Source: Piscibacillus sp052246295
GTDB lineage: Bacteria; Bacillota; Bacilli; Bacillales; Alkalibacillaceae
DNA: 64,000 nt
Direction: 5' to 3' (one strand)
Assembly: GCA_052246295.1 (NCBI GenBank)
Contig: JBQQCO010000008.1
This document shows, piece after piece, positions 43,069-51,603 of the stretch. Numbering within the stretch: position 1 is the stretch's first letter; the number at the start of each line of letters is the position of its first letter. A model generated the notes under the pieces. That model worked only from the letters and a program-made list of their open reading frames with translations, was not told the DNA's origin and made no database searches. The position numbers and the translations under genes were made by a program.

Positions 43069-43812
43069 ATGCCAGAGGCTGTAGAAACGTTTGATGGTTG
43101 GTATTGTTTACATGATTTTCGTAAGGTTGATTGGAATGCCTGGAAATTAGCTTCTCAAGAAGAGCGTGACCAAGCATTACAAGAGTTTAATGAACTAGTA
43201 CAAAATTGGGAAGATATTGAGTCAAATAGAAACGGTAGTGTTGGCTTGTATCAGATTATTGGTCAAAAAGCTGATTTATTAATTATGAATTTACGTCCGA
43301 CAATGGACGAGCTAACAGATTTAGAAACTGATTTTAACAAAACCAAATTAGCTGAATTCTTAGTCCCTGCTTATTCATTTGTTTCTGTCGTTGAGCTTTC
43401 TGCTTATATGGCAAAAGGGAAAGACCCTGAAACAGATCCAGAATTCCAAGCACGTCTTAAGCCTGTGCTTCCTAAGTGGGAACACATTTGCTTCTATCCA
43501 ATGGACCGTAAAAAAGGTGAAGCAAACAACTGGTTCATGGAAGAAAAAGATGAGCGCGGCCGCTTAATGTATGAGCATGGTATGACAGGGCGTAAATACG
43601 CAGGTAAAGTCCGCCAAATCATTACTGGTAGCATCGGTTTTGATGATTGGGAATGGGGCGTGACATTATACGCTCACGAAATGCTTCAATTTAAGAAATT
43701 AATCTATGAAATGCGTTTTGATGAAGTTAGCGCGCGCTTCGCAGAATTCGGTGAGTTCTTCGTCGGACATCGCAAAACAAAAGAAGATTTTCAACAAATC
43801 ATGTCAGTATAA
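43069..43812 (+). CDS. hemQ: Coproheme decarboxylase
   Basis: Last enzyme of the coproporphyrin-dependent heme pathway of Gram-positive bacteria: decarboxylates Fe-coproporphyrin III to heme b using peroxide. Chlorite-dismutase-like fold of 247 residues. The conserved MYEHGMTGRKYAGKV segment (with the reactive tyrosine) and TLYAHEMLQFKK (with the iron-binding histidine) are present, as is the terminal RFxEFGxFFVG. GAAGGAGTG lies 6 nt before ATG 43069; an in-frame GTG at 43060 lies within that ribosome site and is rejected. Strong terminator follows. Confidence 0.95.
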   Translation: MPEAVETFDGWYCLHDFRKVDWNAWKLASQEERDQALQEFNELVQNWEDIESNRNGSVGLYQIIGQKADLLIMNLRPTMDELTDLETDFNKTKLAEFLVPAYSFVSVVELSAYMAKGKDPETDPEFQARLKPVLPKWEHICFYPMDRKKGEANNWFMEEKDERGRLMYEHGMTGRKYAGKVRQIITGSIGFDDWEWGVTLYAHEMLQFKKLIYEMRFDEVSARFAEFGEFFVGHRKTKEDFQQIMSV

Positions 43813-43841
43813 CTGAGTCACTTAGGTGGCTCAGTTTTTTT
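43811..43841 (+). terminator. Intrinsic terminator of hemQ
   Basis: AACTGAGTCAC and GTGGCTCAGTT pair around a short loop, followed by seven T, overlapping the hemQ stop codon. Confidence 0.85.
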
Positions 43842-43973
43842 GTCCAAAAAACTCAACTCCTCCCCTCCTACATTTTTCTATTTTTTAGTTAAAAAGTACA
43901 AGCGGCTATATCAACATTTACCCATCTATACATATACATGAACTAGTGATGGGTATGAAAGAGGTGGTATGGT

Positions 43974-44396
43974 TTGGCAGTTATTGCCTACAACGAAGCA
44001 CAGCTCAAGGAATTAGCCAGGTTAATGCGTGCAGAAGCTGAGGGTGATGGAAAACTCGGTATGCTACTGGTTGGAAATGTTGGCGTTAATAGAGTACTAG
44101 CTGAGTGTTTAGACTTCCCAGGCATTGATACGTTATCAGATATGATTTACCAGTCGCCAGGTGGGTTTGAAGCCGTCACGCAATCTTATTTCTACCAGAG
44201 GGCACGTCCTAAAGATATCCGTCTAGCTCGTCGTACGGTTAACGGAGAAGAGTTTGACCCTGGTGATGATTCACTATGGTTTTATCGCCCAGAAGGAGAG
44301 TGCAGGCCACGATGGTATGGACAAACGAATGTTGGTCGATATAAGTCTCATTGTTTTTACCAACCTTCACAAGCAGATTGTCCAGAAATTTTTTAA
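43974..44396 (+). CDS. cwlJ: Spore cortex-lytic enzyme CwlJ
   Basis: 140 residues of the SleB/CwlJ hydrolase domain: RLMRAEAEGDGKLGMLLVGN with the conserved glutamate, NRVLAECLDFP, YFYQRARP, and the terminal SLWFYRPEGECRPRW and KSHCFYQP. It degrades spore cortex peptidoglycan during germination, especially with Ca-dipicolinate, and needs GerQ for coat localisation. AGAGGTGG lies 9 nt before the TTG start at 43974. gerQ follows 30 bp downstream, the same pair as in B. subtilis. A CATATACAT sequence at about 43930 may be part of a sigma-E promoter. Confidence 0.93.
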   Translation: MAVIAYNEAQLKELARLMRAEAEGDGKLGMLLVGNVGVNRVLAECLDFPGIDTLSDMIYQSPGGFEAVTQSYFYQRARPKDIRLARRTVNGEEFDPGDDSLWFYRPEGECRPRWYGQTNVGRYKSHCFYQPSQADCPEIF

Positions 44397-44426
44397 CATA
44401 AATTAAAATTAGGAGGTTGATGATCA

Positions 44427-45173
44427 TTGGATCAATCAAAAGGCAACAATAAAGGCGGAGGGAAATTACCTGATAAAAAATCGTTTAACAACCCCAATAA
44501 TTTAAAAGGTAAATCAGGTCAATGGCCAGGCAAAAACCAGAAATGGTCTGGCGGTAGTGAGAAAAAAGTATCTCTTCCTGGTAAAGGTCAAAAAGGTGGT
44601 AAAGTTCAAGGGATGTTTGGAGGCGGTTCAAAAATGGGTGGTACGCAGAATAAATTCGGCCAAGGTCAATCTCAAGGGAAAATGCCTGGGATGGTTCAAG
44701 GTATGCAGCAAGGATCTATGATGCAAGGCATGCCTGGCATGGGTGGACAGCAAATGATGCCTGGCATGGGTGGTCAACAGGGGCAGATGATGCCTGGTGG
44801 CCCACAAATGATGCAGGGAGGTCAGCAACAAGGTCCTGGCCCTATGATGAATGGAGGACAACAGCAAGGCCCTATGATGCAAAATGGCGGCCAAGGTCAA
44901 GTGCAAGTCCCAATTGGTGGCGGTCCAATCGGCAGAGAACTCTCTTACATCGAGAATATTTTAAGACTAAATCGAGGTAAAACCGTCAGAGTCTATATGA
45001 CGTTTGAAGGTCAAGATACTCAAGACGTCTTTACAGGTACACTAGAAGAAGCAGGTAAAGACCACATTGTCGTCGCAGACCCTGAAAGCGGCAGATGGTA
45101 TTTACTACTTATGATTTATTTAGACTATGTTGTATTTGATGAAGAAATCGAGTACGAATACCCGTTTGGATAA
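44427..45173 (+). CDS. gerQ: Spore coat protein GerQ with expanded Met/Gly/Gln region
   Basis: The C-terminal 75 residues are the conserved GerQ domain (YIENILRLNRGKTVRVYMTF, GTLEEAGKDHIVV, YLDYVVFDEEI). GerQ anchors CwlJ in the inner coat and is crosslinked by transglutaminase Tgl at lysines near its N-terminus; the N-terminal 60 residues here are lysine- and glutamine-rich. Between them is a region (about 75-165) made of imperfect repeats of MPGMGGQQ, MMQGGQQQGP type. Length 248 versus about 181 in B. subtilis. The TTG start has AGGAGG 10 nt upstream; an ATG 7 nt earlier is out of frame. Confidence 0.93.
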   Translation: MDQSKGNNKGGGKLPDKKSFNNPNNLKGKSGQWPGKNQKWSGGSEKKVSLPGKGQKGGKVQGMFGGGSKMGGTQNKFGQGQSQGKMPGMVQGMQQGSMMQGMPGMGGQQMMPGMGGQQGQMMPGGPQMMQGGQQQGPGPMMNGGQQQGPMMQNGGQGQVQVPIGGGPIGRELSYIENILRLNRGKTVRVYMTFEGQDTQDVFTGTLEEAGKDHIVVADPESGRWYLLLMIYLDYVVFDEEIEYEYPFG

Positions 45174-45192
45174 AATATTTCTTAAATAAAGA

Positions 45193-45228
45193 AGCCGAAT
45201 GTCGGGGTTCACCCTAACATTCGGCTCT
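45193..45228 (+). terminator. Intrinsic terminator of gerQ
   Basis: AGCCGAATGT and AACATTCGGCT form the stem, followed by the T-rich CTATTATTATTT, 20 bp after the gerQ stop. Confidence 0.7.
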
Positions 45229-45248
45229 ATTATTATTTGAAGGGAAGC

Positions 45249-45521
45249 TTCGGCGAGATTATGCTTCATTTCGGCGAAATCATGAGCCATTTCGGCGAGA
45301 TCATGCCACACTTCGGCGAGATCATGCCACACTTCGGCGAGATCATGCCACACTTCGGCGAAATCATGCCACACTTCGGCGAAATCATGCCACACTTCGG
45401 CGAAATCATGACCCTCTTCGGCGAAATCGTGACCCTCTTCGGCGAAATCACGACCTACTTCGGCGAGATCCTGCCCCACTTCGGCGAAATCACGACCCTC
45501 TTCGGCGAAATCACGTACCTT
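45249..45521. repeat. 21-bp tandem array, core TTCGGCGARATCATG (13 units)
   Basis: Thirteen units start every 21 bp from 45249 to 45501 without any slip. The first 15 bases are conserved; the last six vary (CCACAC in five adjacent units, ACCCTC in four others). The array ends 5 bp before the argS stop, between convergent gerQ and argS. Because 21 is a multiple of 3 both strands stay open and give repetitive ORFs, which are regarded as artefacts. Confidence 0.93.
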
Positions 45522-45525
45522 CGTT

Positions 45526-47196
45526 TTACATCTTCTCAGGTGCTTCTACGCCAATTAGCTTGAGCGCATCTTGGATCACAACGCGAACAGCTTTCATGAG
45601 CGCGATACGTGCTTGTGTTAGGTCAACGTTTTCAAGGTCGATGACTTTTTCTGCATTGTAAAAGCTGTGTAGGTCTGACGCTAGGTCAAACACATATTGT
45701 GGTACTCGATGTGGCATACGTTTTTCGGCTGCATCAGCGACGACCTGTGGGTAGTCTCCAAGTCGTTTCAATAACGCGACTTCTTTTTCAGCTTGTAGTA
45801 GAGACGTGTCCGCTTCAGCGTTAACATCGACACCTTTTTCTTCTGCTTGACGTAGCATACTGCAAATGCGTGCGTGAGCATACTGAACGTAATACACTGG
45901 GTTTTCGTTCGACTGTGATTTAGCTAAATCCATGTCAAAGTCTAAATGAGCGTCGTTCGAACGCATAATAAAGAAGTAACGTGTTGCGTCTAAGCCGACC
46001 TCTTCAATTAATTCCTTCATCGTCACGGCTTTACCTGTTCTCTTACTCATTTTCACTTTTTCACCGTTTTCAAACAGGTTCACCATTTGAGCAATTTTAA
46101 TATCTAAAATCTCTTTAGGATACCCGAGAGCCTGAATAGCGGCATGCATACGAGCAACATATCCGTGGTGGTCGGCACCCCAAATGTTGATCAACTCATC
46201 GAATCCGCGTTCAATTTTATTTAAGTGATACGCAATATCAGGTGTTAGATACGTGTAAGAGCCATCTTGTTTAACTAACACACGGTCTTTATCATCACCG
46301 AATTCTGTTGACTTGAACCAAGTCGCACCTCCCGCTTCATACACATAACCCTTTTCACGTAGCTTCTCAACCGCTTCAGCTACTAAGTTTTCATCATATA
46401 ACGACGTTTCCGAGAACCATGAATCAAACGGCACACGGTACTCCTTTAAATCTTGCTCGATGCGATCAAGTAGATGCTTTAAACCGTACTGACGGAATTC
46501 AGATAAACGCTCGTCTTCTTCTTTTTTAGTAAAAGAATCCCCATGCTGATCCACAAGATTTTTCGCTAGTTCAATAATGTCTTTACCGTGGTAGCCGTCT
46601 TCAGGCATTTTCATATCCTGTCCAAGCGCTTGATAGTAACGGGCATTAATCGAGCGCGCTAGATTATCGATTTGATTGCCTGCGTCATTAATATAATATT
46701 CACGTTCAACTTCAAAGCCGGCTTTTTCCATGACATTTGCTAACGCATCACCGAAAGCAGCTCCACGCGCGTGTCCTAGGTGGAGGGTTCCAGTTGGGTT
46801 AGCTGATACGAACTCGATCTGTACACGCTTGCCGTTACCCGCGTTTGTTTGGCCATACTCATGACCTTGGCTTAATACCGTATCCACCACTTCTGTTAAA
46901 GAAGACTGGTCGATGAAAAAGTTAATGAACCCCGGGCCTGCAATGTCCACTTGCTTGACCGACGCTTTTTCTGTATTTAAATGTTCGACCAATTCTTCTG
47001 CAATTTGGCGTGGAGCTTTTTTCGCAATACGTGCTAACTGCATTGCCATGTTCGTTGCATAATCACCGTGTGCTTTATCTTTTGGCGTTTCTAGGACCAC
47101 ATCTGGCATGTCCTCTTTTGACGCTAAGCCTGCCTCCATAACAGCCGACTCTATTTCTTGTTTTAATGTTTCTTCTATTTGACCTACGATACTCAT
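45526..47196 (-). CDS. argS: Arginyl-tRNA synthetase
   Basis: Class I synthetase charging tRNA-Arg. An N-terminal ArgS-specific additional domain (1-110), the HIGH-type motif HLGH at 139-142 in PTGTLHLGHARG, the KMSK loop (KVKMSKRTGK, about 370-380) and the C-terminal anticodon-binding DALR domain are seen. Length 556 is standard. It starts immediately after the ywiB stop (TAG-ATG), with GGAGGAGGTAGCC inside ywiB as ribosome site, so the two are translationally coupled, as in B. subtilis. Confidence 0.97.
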   Translation of the reverse strand: MSIVGQIEETLKQEIESAVMEAGLASKEDMPDVVLETPKDKAHGDYATNMAMQLARIAKKAPRQIAEELVEHLNTEKASVKQVDIAGPGFINFFIDQSSLTEVVDTVLSQGHEYGQTNAGNGKRVQIEFVSANPTGTLHLGHARGAAFGDALANVMEKAGFEVEREYYINDAGNQIDNLARSINARYYQALGQDMKMPEDGYHGKDIIELAKNLVDQHGDSFTKKEEDERLSEFRQYGLKHLLDRIEQDLKEYRVPFDSWFSETSLYDENLVAEAVEKLREKGYVYEAGGATWFKSTEFGDDKDRVLVKQDGSYTYLTPDIAYHLNKIERGFDELINIWGADHHGYVARMHAAIQALGYPKEILDIKIAQMVNLFENGEKVKMSKRTGKAVTMKELIEEVGLDATRYFFIMRSNDAHLDFDMDLAKSQSNENPVYYVQYAHARICSMLRQAEEKGVDVNAEADTSLLQAEKEVALLKRLGDYPQVVADAAEKRMPHRVPQYVFDLASDLHSFYNAEKVIDLENVDLTQARIALMKAVRVVIQDALKLIGVEAPEKM

Positions 47197-47637
47197 CTAG
47201 GCTACCTCCTCCTGAAAGTGTAACTCGAACTTATGACGTCTAGGCTCTTGGTCATTTAAAACAACATCATAATTTAAATAAATTTTACCAGAGCGATTTC
47301 CGATGCCCTTTATAAACTGCATGTGGTGAGTTGTGGTCTCCATTCGAAACTTACCGAATGGGTGATGATAAACGCACTCAGTGCTTGATCCGATCCGAAA
47401 CACTTGGTGCATTTGCAGAGTGCCTTCTCGTTTGATAGATACGCGATCGTCCTGAATGACAATCGTGGTATTGACCTCGCCTAAGTCTTCCATCTCCTCG
47501 TTATATTTAATCATGTGAACTTTCCCTCTATGAATATAAGTCCCATGTTCAGTTCTTGTGATATTTTCATTGCCGTGTTCATCATCGACAATTTCCGTAT
47601 CAATCTTAATATGAACTGGGATCTGCTTACTCGACAA
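47197..47637 (-). CDS. ywiB: YwiB family beta-barrel protein (DUF1934)
   Basis: 146 residues with alternating strands typical of the DUF1934 calycin-like barrel: PVHIKIDTEIVD, GKVHMIKYNEEMED, VNTTIVIQDDRVSIKREG, FRMETTTHHMQ and a terminal strand pair. Function is unknown. It is always just upstream of argS in bacilli, and here its stop codon abuts the argS start. The start ATG at 47637 has GAAAGGAAG upstream. Confidence 0.88.
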   Translation of the reverse strand: MSSKQIPVHIKIDTEIVDDEHGNENITRTEHGTYIHRGKVHMIKYNEEMEDLGEVNTTIVIQDDRVSIKREGTLQMHQVFRIGSSTECVYHHPFGKFRMETTTHHMQFIKGIGNRSGKIYLNYDVVLNDQEPRRHKFELHFQEEVA

Positions 47638-47781
47638 CTCGAATCTTCCTTTCTATCTTAACCAACCATTAGCATTTAAAATCTTGTTTGTTTATACCTT
47701 AATATATTTTGCCATAAAATCTGCTTTATTGAAATAAAACAAACTGATTATATTGAACAATCGCTTTAAAACAGAGTTATA

Positions 47782-47811
47782 CGTTTAAATCAGTTCCATT
47801 TTTTACATACT
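47782..47811 (+). promoter_or_regulatory. Candidate sigma-G/F promoter of pbpG
   Basis: CATACTA (47805-47811) fits the forespore -10 pattern CATnnTA, and GTTTA lies 18 bp upstream as a partial -35. pbpG is a forespore gene in B. subtilis. Motif strength is moderate. Confidence 0.4.
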
Positions 47812-47848
47812 AGTAAAAGCAACTAGTTGACGGACAGGAGACATGCTC

Positions 47849-49792
47849 ATGATTAAACGATTGTTTACTTATATAATTGTCGCCCTTGTATTTGCAGCGT
47901 CTGCGGGAGCTGTCATACTCGTCTATTCTGTTTTCCAAGGCCCACCTGAGATTAATTTAGACGAAAATACGGTTATTTACGATCAAGATGGACAGATATT
48001 ATCCGTCGAACACGGGGTCCAAAACCGTTTCTGGGTTGAATTAGACGAGATGTCCCCATATATCATTGACGCCTTCTTAGCAGCTGAGGATGAACACTTC
48101 TATGACCACTACGGTTTCGACATTAAACGAATTCTTGGCGCGACTTATTATAACATTTTAGCCATGGATAAACGACAAGGCGCAAGTACCATTACGCAGC
48201 AATATGCTCGTAATGTTTTTTTAACGAACCAAAAAACTTGGAAGCGTAAAGCTCAAGAAGCATTGATTGCTTTAAGGTTAGAAATTTTTCAAGATAAGGA
48301 TGAAATTTTAGAAGGCTATATTAACACAATTTATTTTGGTCATGGCCAATATGGGATTCAGGCGGCAAGTCAGTATTACTTTGACAAAGACGCTGAAGAC
48401 TTAACATTAGAAGAATCTGCTTTACTTGCTGCAATTCCTAAAGGTCCATCAGTATACTCTCCACTTGTTTCATATGAAAATGCGATTGACCGTCAACAAT
48501 GGATTTTAGAACGAATGCATGTAACAGGCAAAATTACTGAAACGGCTATGAAACGGGCAAAAGGAAAAGACTTAAATTTAGTAGCTGCTGCCTCAGACCA
48601 AGAGCCTGAAATCGGCAAATATTTTCAAGATTATGCGATGAAGCAGGCGTCAAAACTAATAGGAATTGATAGGCAAACACTAGATAGTCAAGGTTATCAA
48701 GTTTATACCACGATTGATCAAGAAGCACAAAAACAATTAGAACAGACTATCCAAGAAGAGCTTCCAGAAGACTCAGAGGAACTACAAATAGGCGCTGTGA
48801 CCATTGATCCTCAGTCTGGAAAAATTGTCGCCATGCAAGGTGGACGAAATTTTGACGAAACACCATACAATCGAGTAACTCAAGCAGAGCGAATGACCGG
48901 GTCAACTTTCAAAACGTTTTTATATTATGCCGCTTTAGTCTATGGTTTTACTCCATCCACACTCGTTGAAAGTCGTGAGACTAGCTTTACGTTAGAAAAT
49001 GATACTGTTTATTCGCCTAATAATGCTGGCGATTTCGCCAACAGACCTGTGACACTGGCTCAAGCACTTGCTGTATCAGATAACATTTATGCGATTAAGA
49101 CTACTTACGAGTTAGGGCCAGAAAATGTTGTCGAGGCTGCTGAAGCCTTTGGTCTTAATGCCGAGCTTGAGTCTGTACCATCAATCGGGATTGGAACATC
49201 TTATGTATCACCATATGAGATGGCGAAAGCTTACAGCGTATTAGCTAATGAAGGTTGGTCAGTAAACCCATACGTAATAGAAAAAATCGTGGACCGAGAT
49301 GGCAACATTGTTTATCAACACCAACCTGAAACACCTAAACGAATGCTAGAAGAAAACCATGCTTTTGTGTTAACCCATATGCTAACAGGCATGTTTGATA
49401 GTAGGTTTAGCGATTATATGAGCGCAACAGGCGCGAATGTCGCTCATTACTTGAAAGAACATCAATATGCAGGAAAATCTGGTAGTACTAAATATGACAG
49501 CTGGATGATTGGGTACAGTCCTGAATATACGACTGCTGTTTGGACTGGGTATGATGATCATCGTGAAATTAAGAAAGTTCAAGATTTAAGGGTCGCCAAG
49601 CAAGTTTGGGCAAAATATATGAACCAAATCCACCAAGAGCTCCCAACCTTAACGTTCAATGCACCAACGGGAGTAATTGGCTTACATGTTGATCCAATAT
49701 CAGGTGATTTAGAAGGGCCAGCATGCGAAGGTGAAACCGTGTTGATGTATTATATTAAAGGCACTCAACCTAAAGAGGCTTGTGGAAGATAG
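47849..49792 (+). CDS. pbpG: Class A penicillin-binding protein, sporulation type
   Basis: Bifunctional peptidoglycan synthase anchored by one N-terminal membrane span (about 6-28). The glycosyltransferase domain carries EDEHFYDHYGFDIKRI and GASTITQQYARN; the transpeptidase domain has the SxxK in GSTFKTF, SDN in AVSDNIYA and KSG in AGKSGSTK. Synteny with ywhD and the argS region matches B. subtilis pbpG (ywhE), needed with pbpF for germ-cell-wall synthesis. ATG 47849 lies 8 nt after CAGGAG; an ATG two codons earlier is too close. A terminator follows. Confidence 0.92.
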   Translation: MIKRLFTYIIVALVFAASAGAVILVYSVFQGPPEINLDENTVIYDQDGQILSVEHGVQNRFWVELDEMSPYIIDAFLAAEDEHFYDHYGFDIKRILGATYYNILAMDKRQGASTITQQYARNVFLTNQKTWKRKAQEALIALRLEIFQDKDEILEGYINTIYFGHGQYGIQAASQYYFDKDAEDLTLEESALLAAIPKGPSVYSPLVSYENAIDRQQWILERMHVTGKITETAMKRAKGKDLNLVAAASDQEPEIGKYFQDYAMKQASKLIGIDRQTLDSQGYQVYTTIDQEAQKQLEQTIQEELPEDSEELQIGAVTIDPQSGKIVAMQGGRNFDETPYNRVTQAERMTGSTFKTFLYYAALVYGFTPSTLVESRETSFTLENDTVYSPNNAGDFANRPVTLAQALAVSDNIYAIKTTYELGPENVVEAAEAFGLNAELESVPSIGIGTSYVSPYEMAKAYSVLANEGWSVNPYVIEKIVDRDGNIVYQHQPETPKRMLEENHAFVLTHMLTGMFDSRFSDYMSATGANVAHYLKEHQYAGKSGSTKYDSWMIGYSPEYTTAVWTGYDDHREIKKVQDLRVAKQVWAKYMNQIHQELPTLTFNAPTGVIGLHVDPISGDLEGPACEGETVLMYYIKGTQPKEACGR

Positions 49793-49808
49793 TTATCTAT
49801 AAAAAATA

Positions 49809-49840
49809 AAAGGGGCTAGCCATTCGGCCAGCCCCTTTTA
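49809..49840 (+). terminator. Intrinsic terminator of pbpG
   Basis: AAAAGGGGCTAGCC and GGCCAGCCCCTTTT pair around a 4-nt loop, 16 bp after the stop; usable on both strands. Confidence 0.85.
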
Positions 49841-49947
49841 TTTGTCCTAATAAACATGTGCGTAAAAAACCCATGTTTAGTTATATTTTACAAACTATTT
49901 TCCTAACTTACAATGTAAAAGATTAATGTTCACAATTCATTCAAAAA

Positions 49948-50469
49948 TTAGGCGAACGATTGTTTTAATTCATCCGTTGAATTATTCCAATAATCCTCGT
50001 TAAATTCTTTCAGGAAATCGCCTAGTAATTTCTTCGAATGATCGTCCATTTGTTCAATGACAATACGTCCTTTTAATGATTTGTCCATGCGATTAACGTG
50101 TTCAGCTAAAATTTTATAGCCTCGACGAGCTTCGCGGTCTACTTCTAAAAAGCTCGCAGCTACCCCGTAGTAATAAGGGCCTTGTTCTCCGCGTTCTACT
50201 GTTACCCACACAATCCAGTATGGTTTACCATTTGGAACTTCTTCTTTATCTGTGACGAATTTAATTCGTTTCTCAACTTCGCTTCGAGCATGCATCGCAC
50301 CCATATCAACCCATACACGGTCTTCATTCGGGTCAACAATTAATGGCGACATATTTTCTAAACTAAATGCTCCTCCACCACTGTAACCCGGGTGGCCATC
50401 AATTGGATCATCTTTCATAATCGTAAACTGATTACTTTTCTTACCATTTTTATCATCAAACGACTTCAT
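49948..50469 (-). CDS. ywhD: YwhD family protein
   Basis: 173 residues matching the uncharacterised B. subtilis YwhD, including HPGYSGGGAFSLENMSPL, DRVWVDMGAMHARS, WIVWVTVERG and GVAASFLEVDREARRGYK. No membrane segment or catalytic motif is recognised; function unknown. The frame is open to 50493, but GAGGGAGG lies 7 nt before ATG 50469, which is chosen and gives the family length. It faces pbpG, as in B. subtilis. Confidence 0.88.
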   Translation of the reverse strand: MKSFDDKNGKKSNQFTIMKDDPIDGHPGYSGGGAFSLENMSPLIVDPNEDRVWVDMGAMHARSEVEKRIKFVTDKEEVPNGKPYWIVWVTVERGEQGPYYYGVAASFLEVDREARRGYKILAEHVNRMDKSLKGRIVIEQMDDHSKKLLGDFLKEFNEDYWNNSTDELKQSFA

Positions 50470-50591
50470 CGCGAAACCTCCCTCATTTCTCATCTAAACC
50501 TATTTTGCCATAAAGCAAGGTAATTATAAAGTAATGGCTACTTGTAGAATTAACCGAAAATAACTCCAATTCAGTCTTTTTAATAAAGTAT

Positions 50592-50617
50592 TAAAAGGTT
50601 AATATTTTTGCCGATAT
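50592..50617 (+). promoter_or_regulatory. Sigma-D promoter of the lipoprotein-chemoreceptor operon
   Basis: TAAA (50592-50595) and GCCGATAT (50610-50617) are 14 bp apart, a full match to the sigma-D consensus for motility and chemotaxis genes. The lipoprotein start is 45 bp downstream. Confidence 0.85.
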
Positions 50618-50661
50618 TATAAATCGGTGCCATTTTAGAAAAAAGTTGGGAGTGAATATTT

Positions 50662-51603
50662 ATGAAGCGTTTATCTACATTCATAATTATAGTGGTTTCC
50701 GTTATATTAACGGGCTGTAGTGAAGAAGAAAATCATACAGCTAAAGATACATATAGTGCTGGTCTAATCGTGACTGAAAGTGGATTAGGTGATGACTCAT
50801 TTAGTGACTCAGCCTTTCAAGGTTTAGAACAAGCAAGAGATGACTTAGGCATTACCTTTGATTACAGAGAGCCGTTTGAAGGTGATTTTGAAGCTCAAAT
50901 GAAAGATCTCATCAACCAAGACCACGATGTCATCATTGGGTTAAGCTTTAATGCCCAAATGGCGATGGATCAACTAGCTGAACAGTATCCAGAACAACAA
51001 TTTGTTCTAATAGATGCTGTATCTGAAAAGAACAATGTCACCTCTATTACGTTTAAAGAAGATGAGGGTAGCTATTTAATCGGACTCATTGCAGGTATGA
51101 AAACAGAGTCAGATGTTGTTGGATTCATTGGTGGTGAGCAAATTCATGTCGTAGAAAAATTTGAAGAAGGATTCACTGCAGGTGTTCAAGAGGCCAATCC
51201 TGATGCTGAAGTATTAGTCGAATATGCAGGGACATTTGATGACGACCAATTAGGTGCACGACTCACTCGAGAAATGGTTGAAGACGACGCTGATTATGTC
51301 TTTCACGCAGCAGGCTTTACAGGTGTTGGGACACTAAAAGAAGCTCAAAACCTAGGAATCTATGCTTTTGGGGTTGATAGTGATCAATACTTTATTGCTG
51401 AAGATGCAGTGGTTACGTCAATGATGAAAAATGTCAACATCGCTTTATACGATATTATGGACAGTCTTGTAAATGGCAATCAATTAGATGGAAGTCATAT
51501 TGAATTAGGGATTGAAGAAGAAGGTGTTGGCTTAGCTCCAATCAGATTAATTAACTTAACAGATTCCGAGCAAAGTCAGATCGATGAGGTGGTCGAACAA
51601 TGA
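50662..51603 (+). CDS. BMP-family substrate-binding lipoprotein
   Basis: 313 residues with a lipoprotein signal (lipobox ILTGC, Cys19) and a BMP/Med-type periplasmic-binding fold: VTESGLGDDSFSDSAFQGLE, NQDHDVIIGLSFNAQ, EGSYLIGLIAG, VVGFIGGEQIHVVEKFEEGF and DYVFHAAGFTGVG, with GVDSDQYF near the end. Relatives bind purine nucleosides for ABC import. No transporter genes are adjacent; instead a chemoreceptor gene overlaps its stop by 4 nt (ATGA) and both follow a sigma-D promoter, so it probably acts as an extracellular ligand sensor for chemotaxis. GGGAGTG precedes the ATG. Confidence 0.88.
   Translation: MKRLSTFIIIVVSVILTGCSEEENHTAKDTYSAGLIVTESGLGDDSFSDSAFQGLEQARDDLGITFDYREPFEGDFEAQMKDLINQDHDVIIGLSFNAQMAMDQLAEQYPEQQFVLIDAVSEKNNVTSITFKEDEGSYLIGLIAGMKTESDVVGFIGGEQIHVVEKFEEGFTAGVQEANPDAEVLVEYAGTFDDDQLGARLTREMVEDDADYVFHAAGFTGVGTLKEAQNLGIYAFGVDSDQYFIAEDAVVTSMMKNVNIALYDIMDSLVNGNQLDGSHIELGIEEEGVGLAPIRLINLTDSEQSQIDEVVEQ

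Noticed and set aside
45120..45563. Repetitive ORFs across the TTCGGCG array (HFGEIMP-like and HDFAEVW-like)
   Set aside because: Same reason: exact 21-bp units keep frames open on both strands; the array is treated as non-coding.
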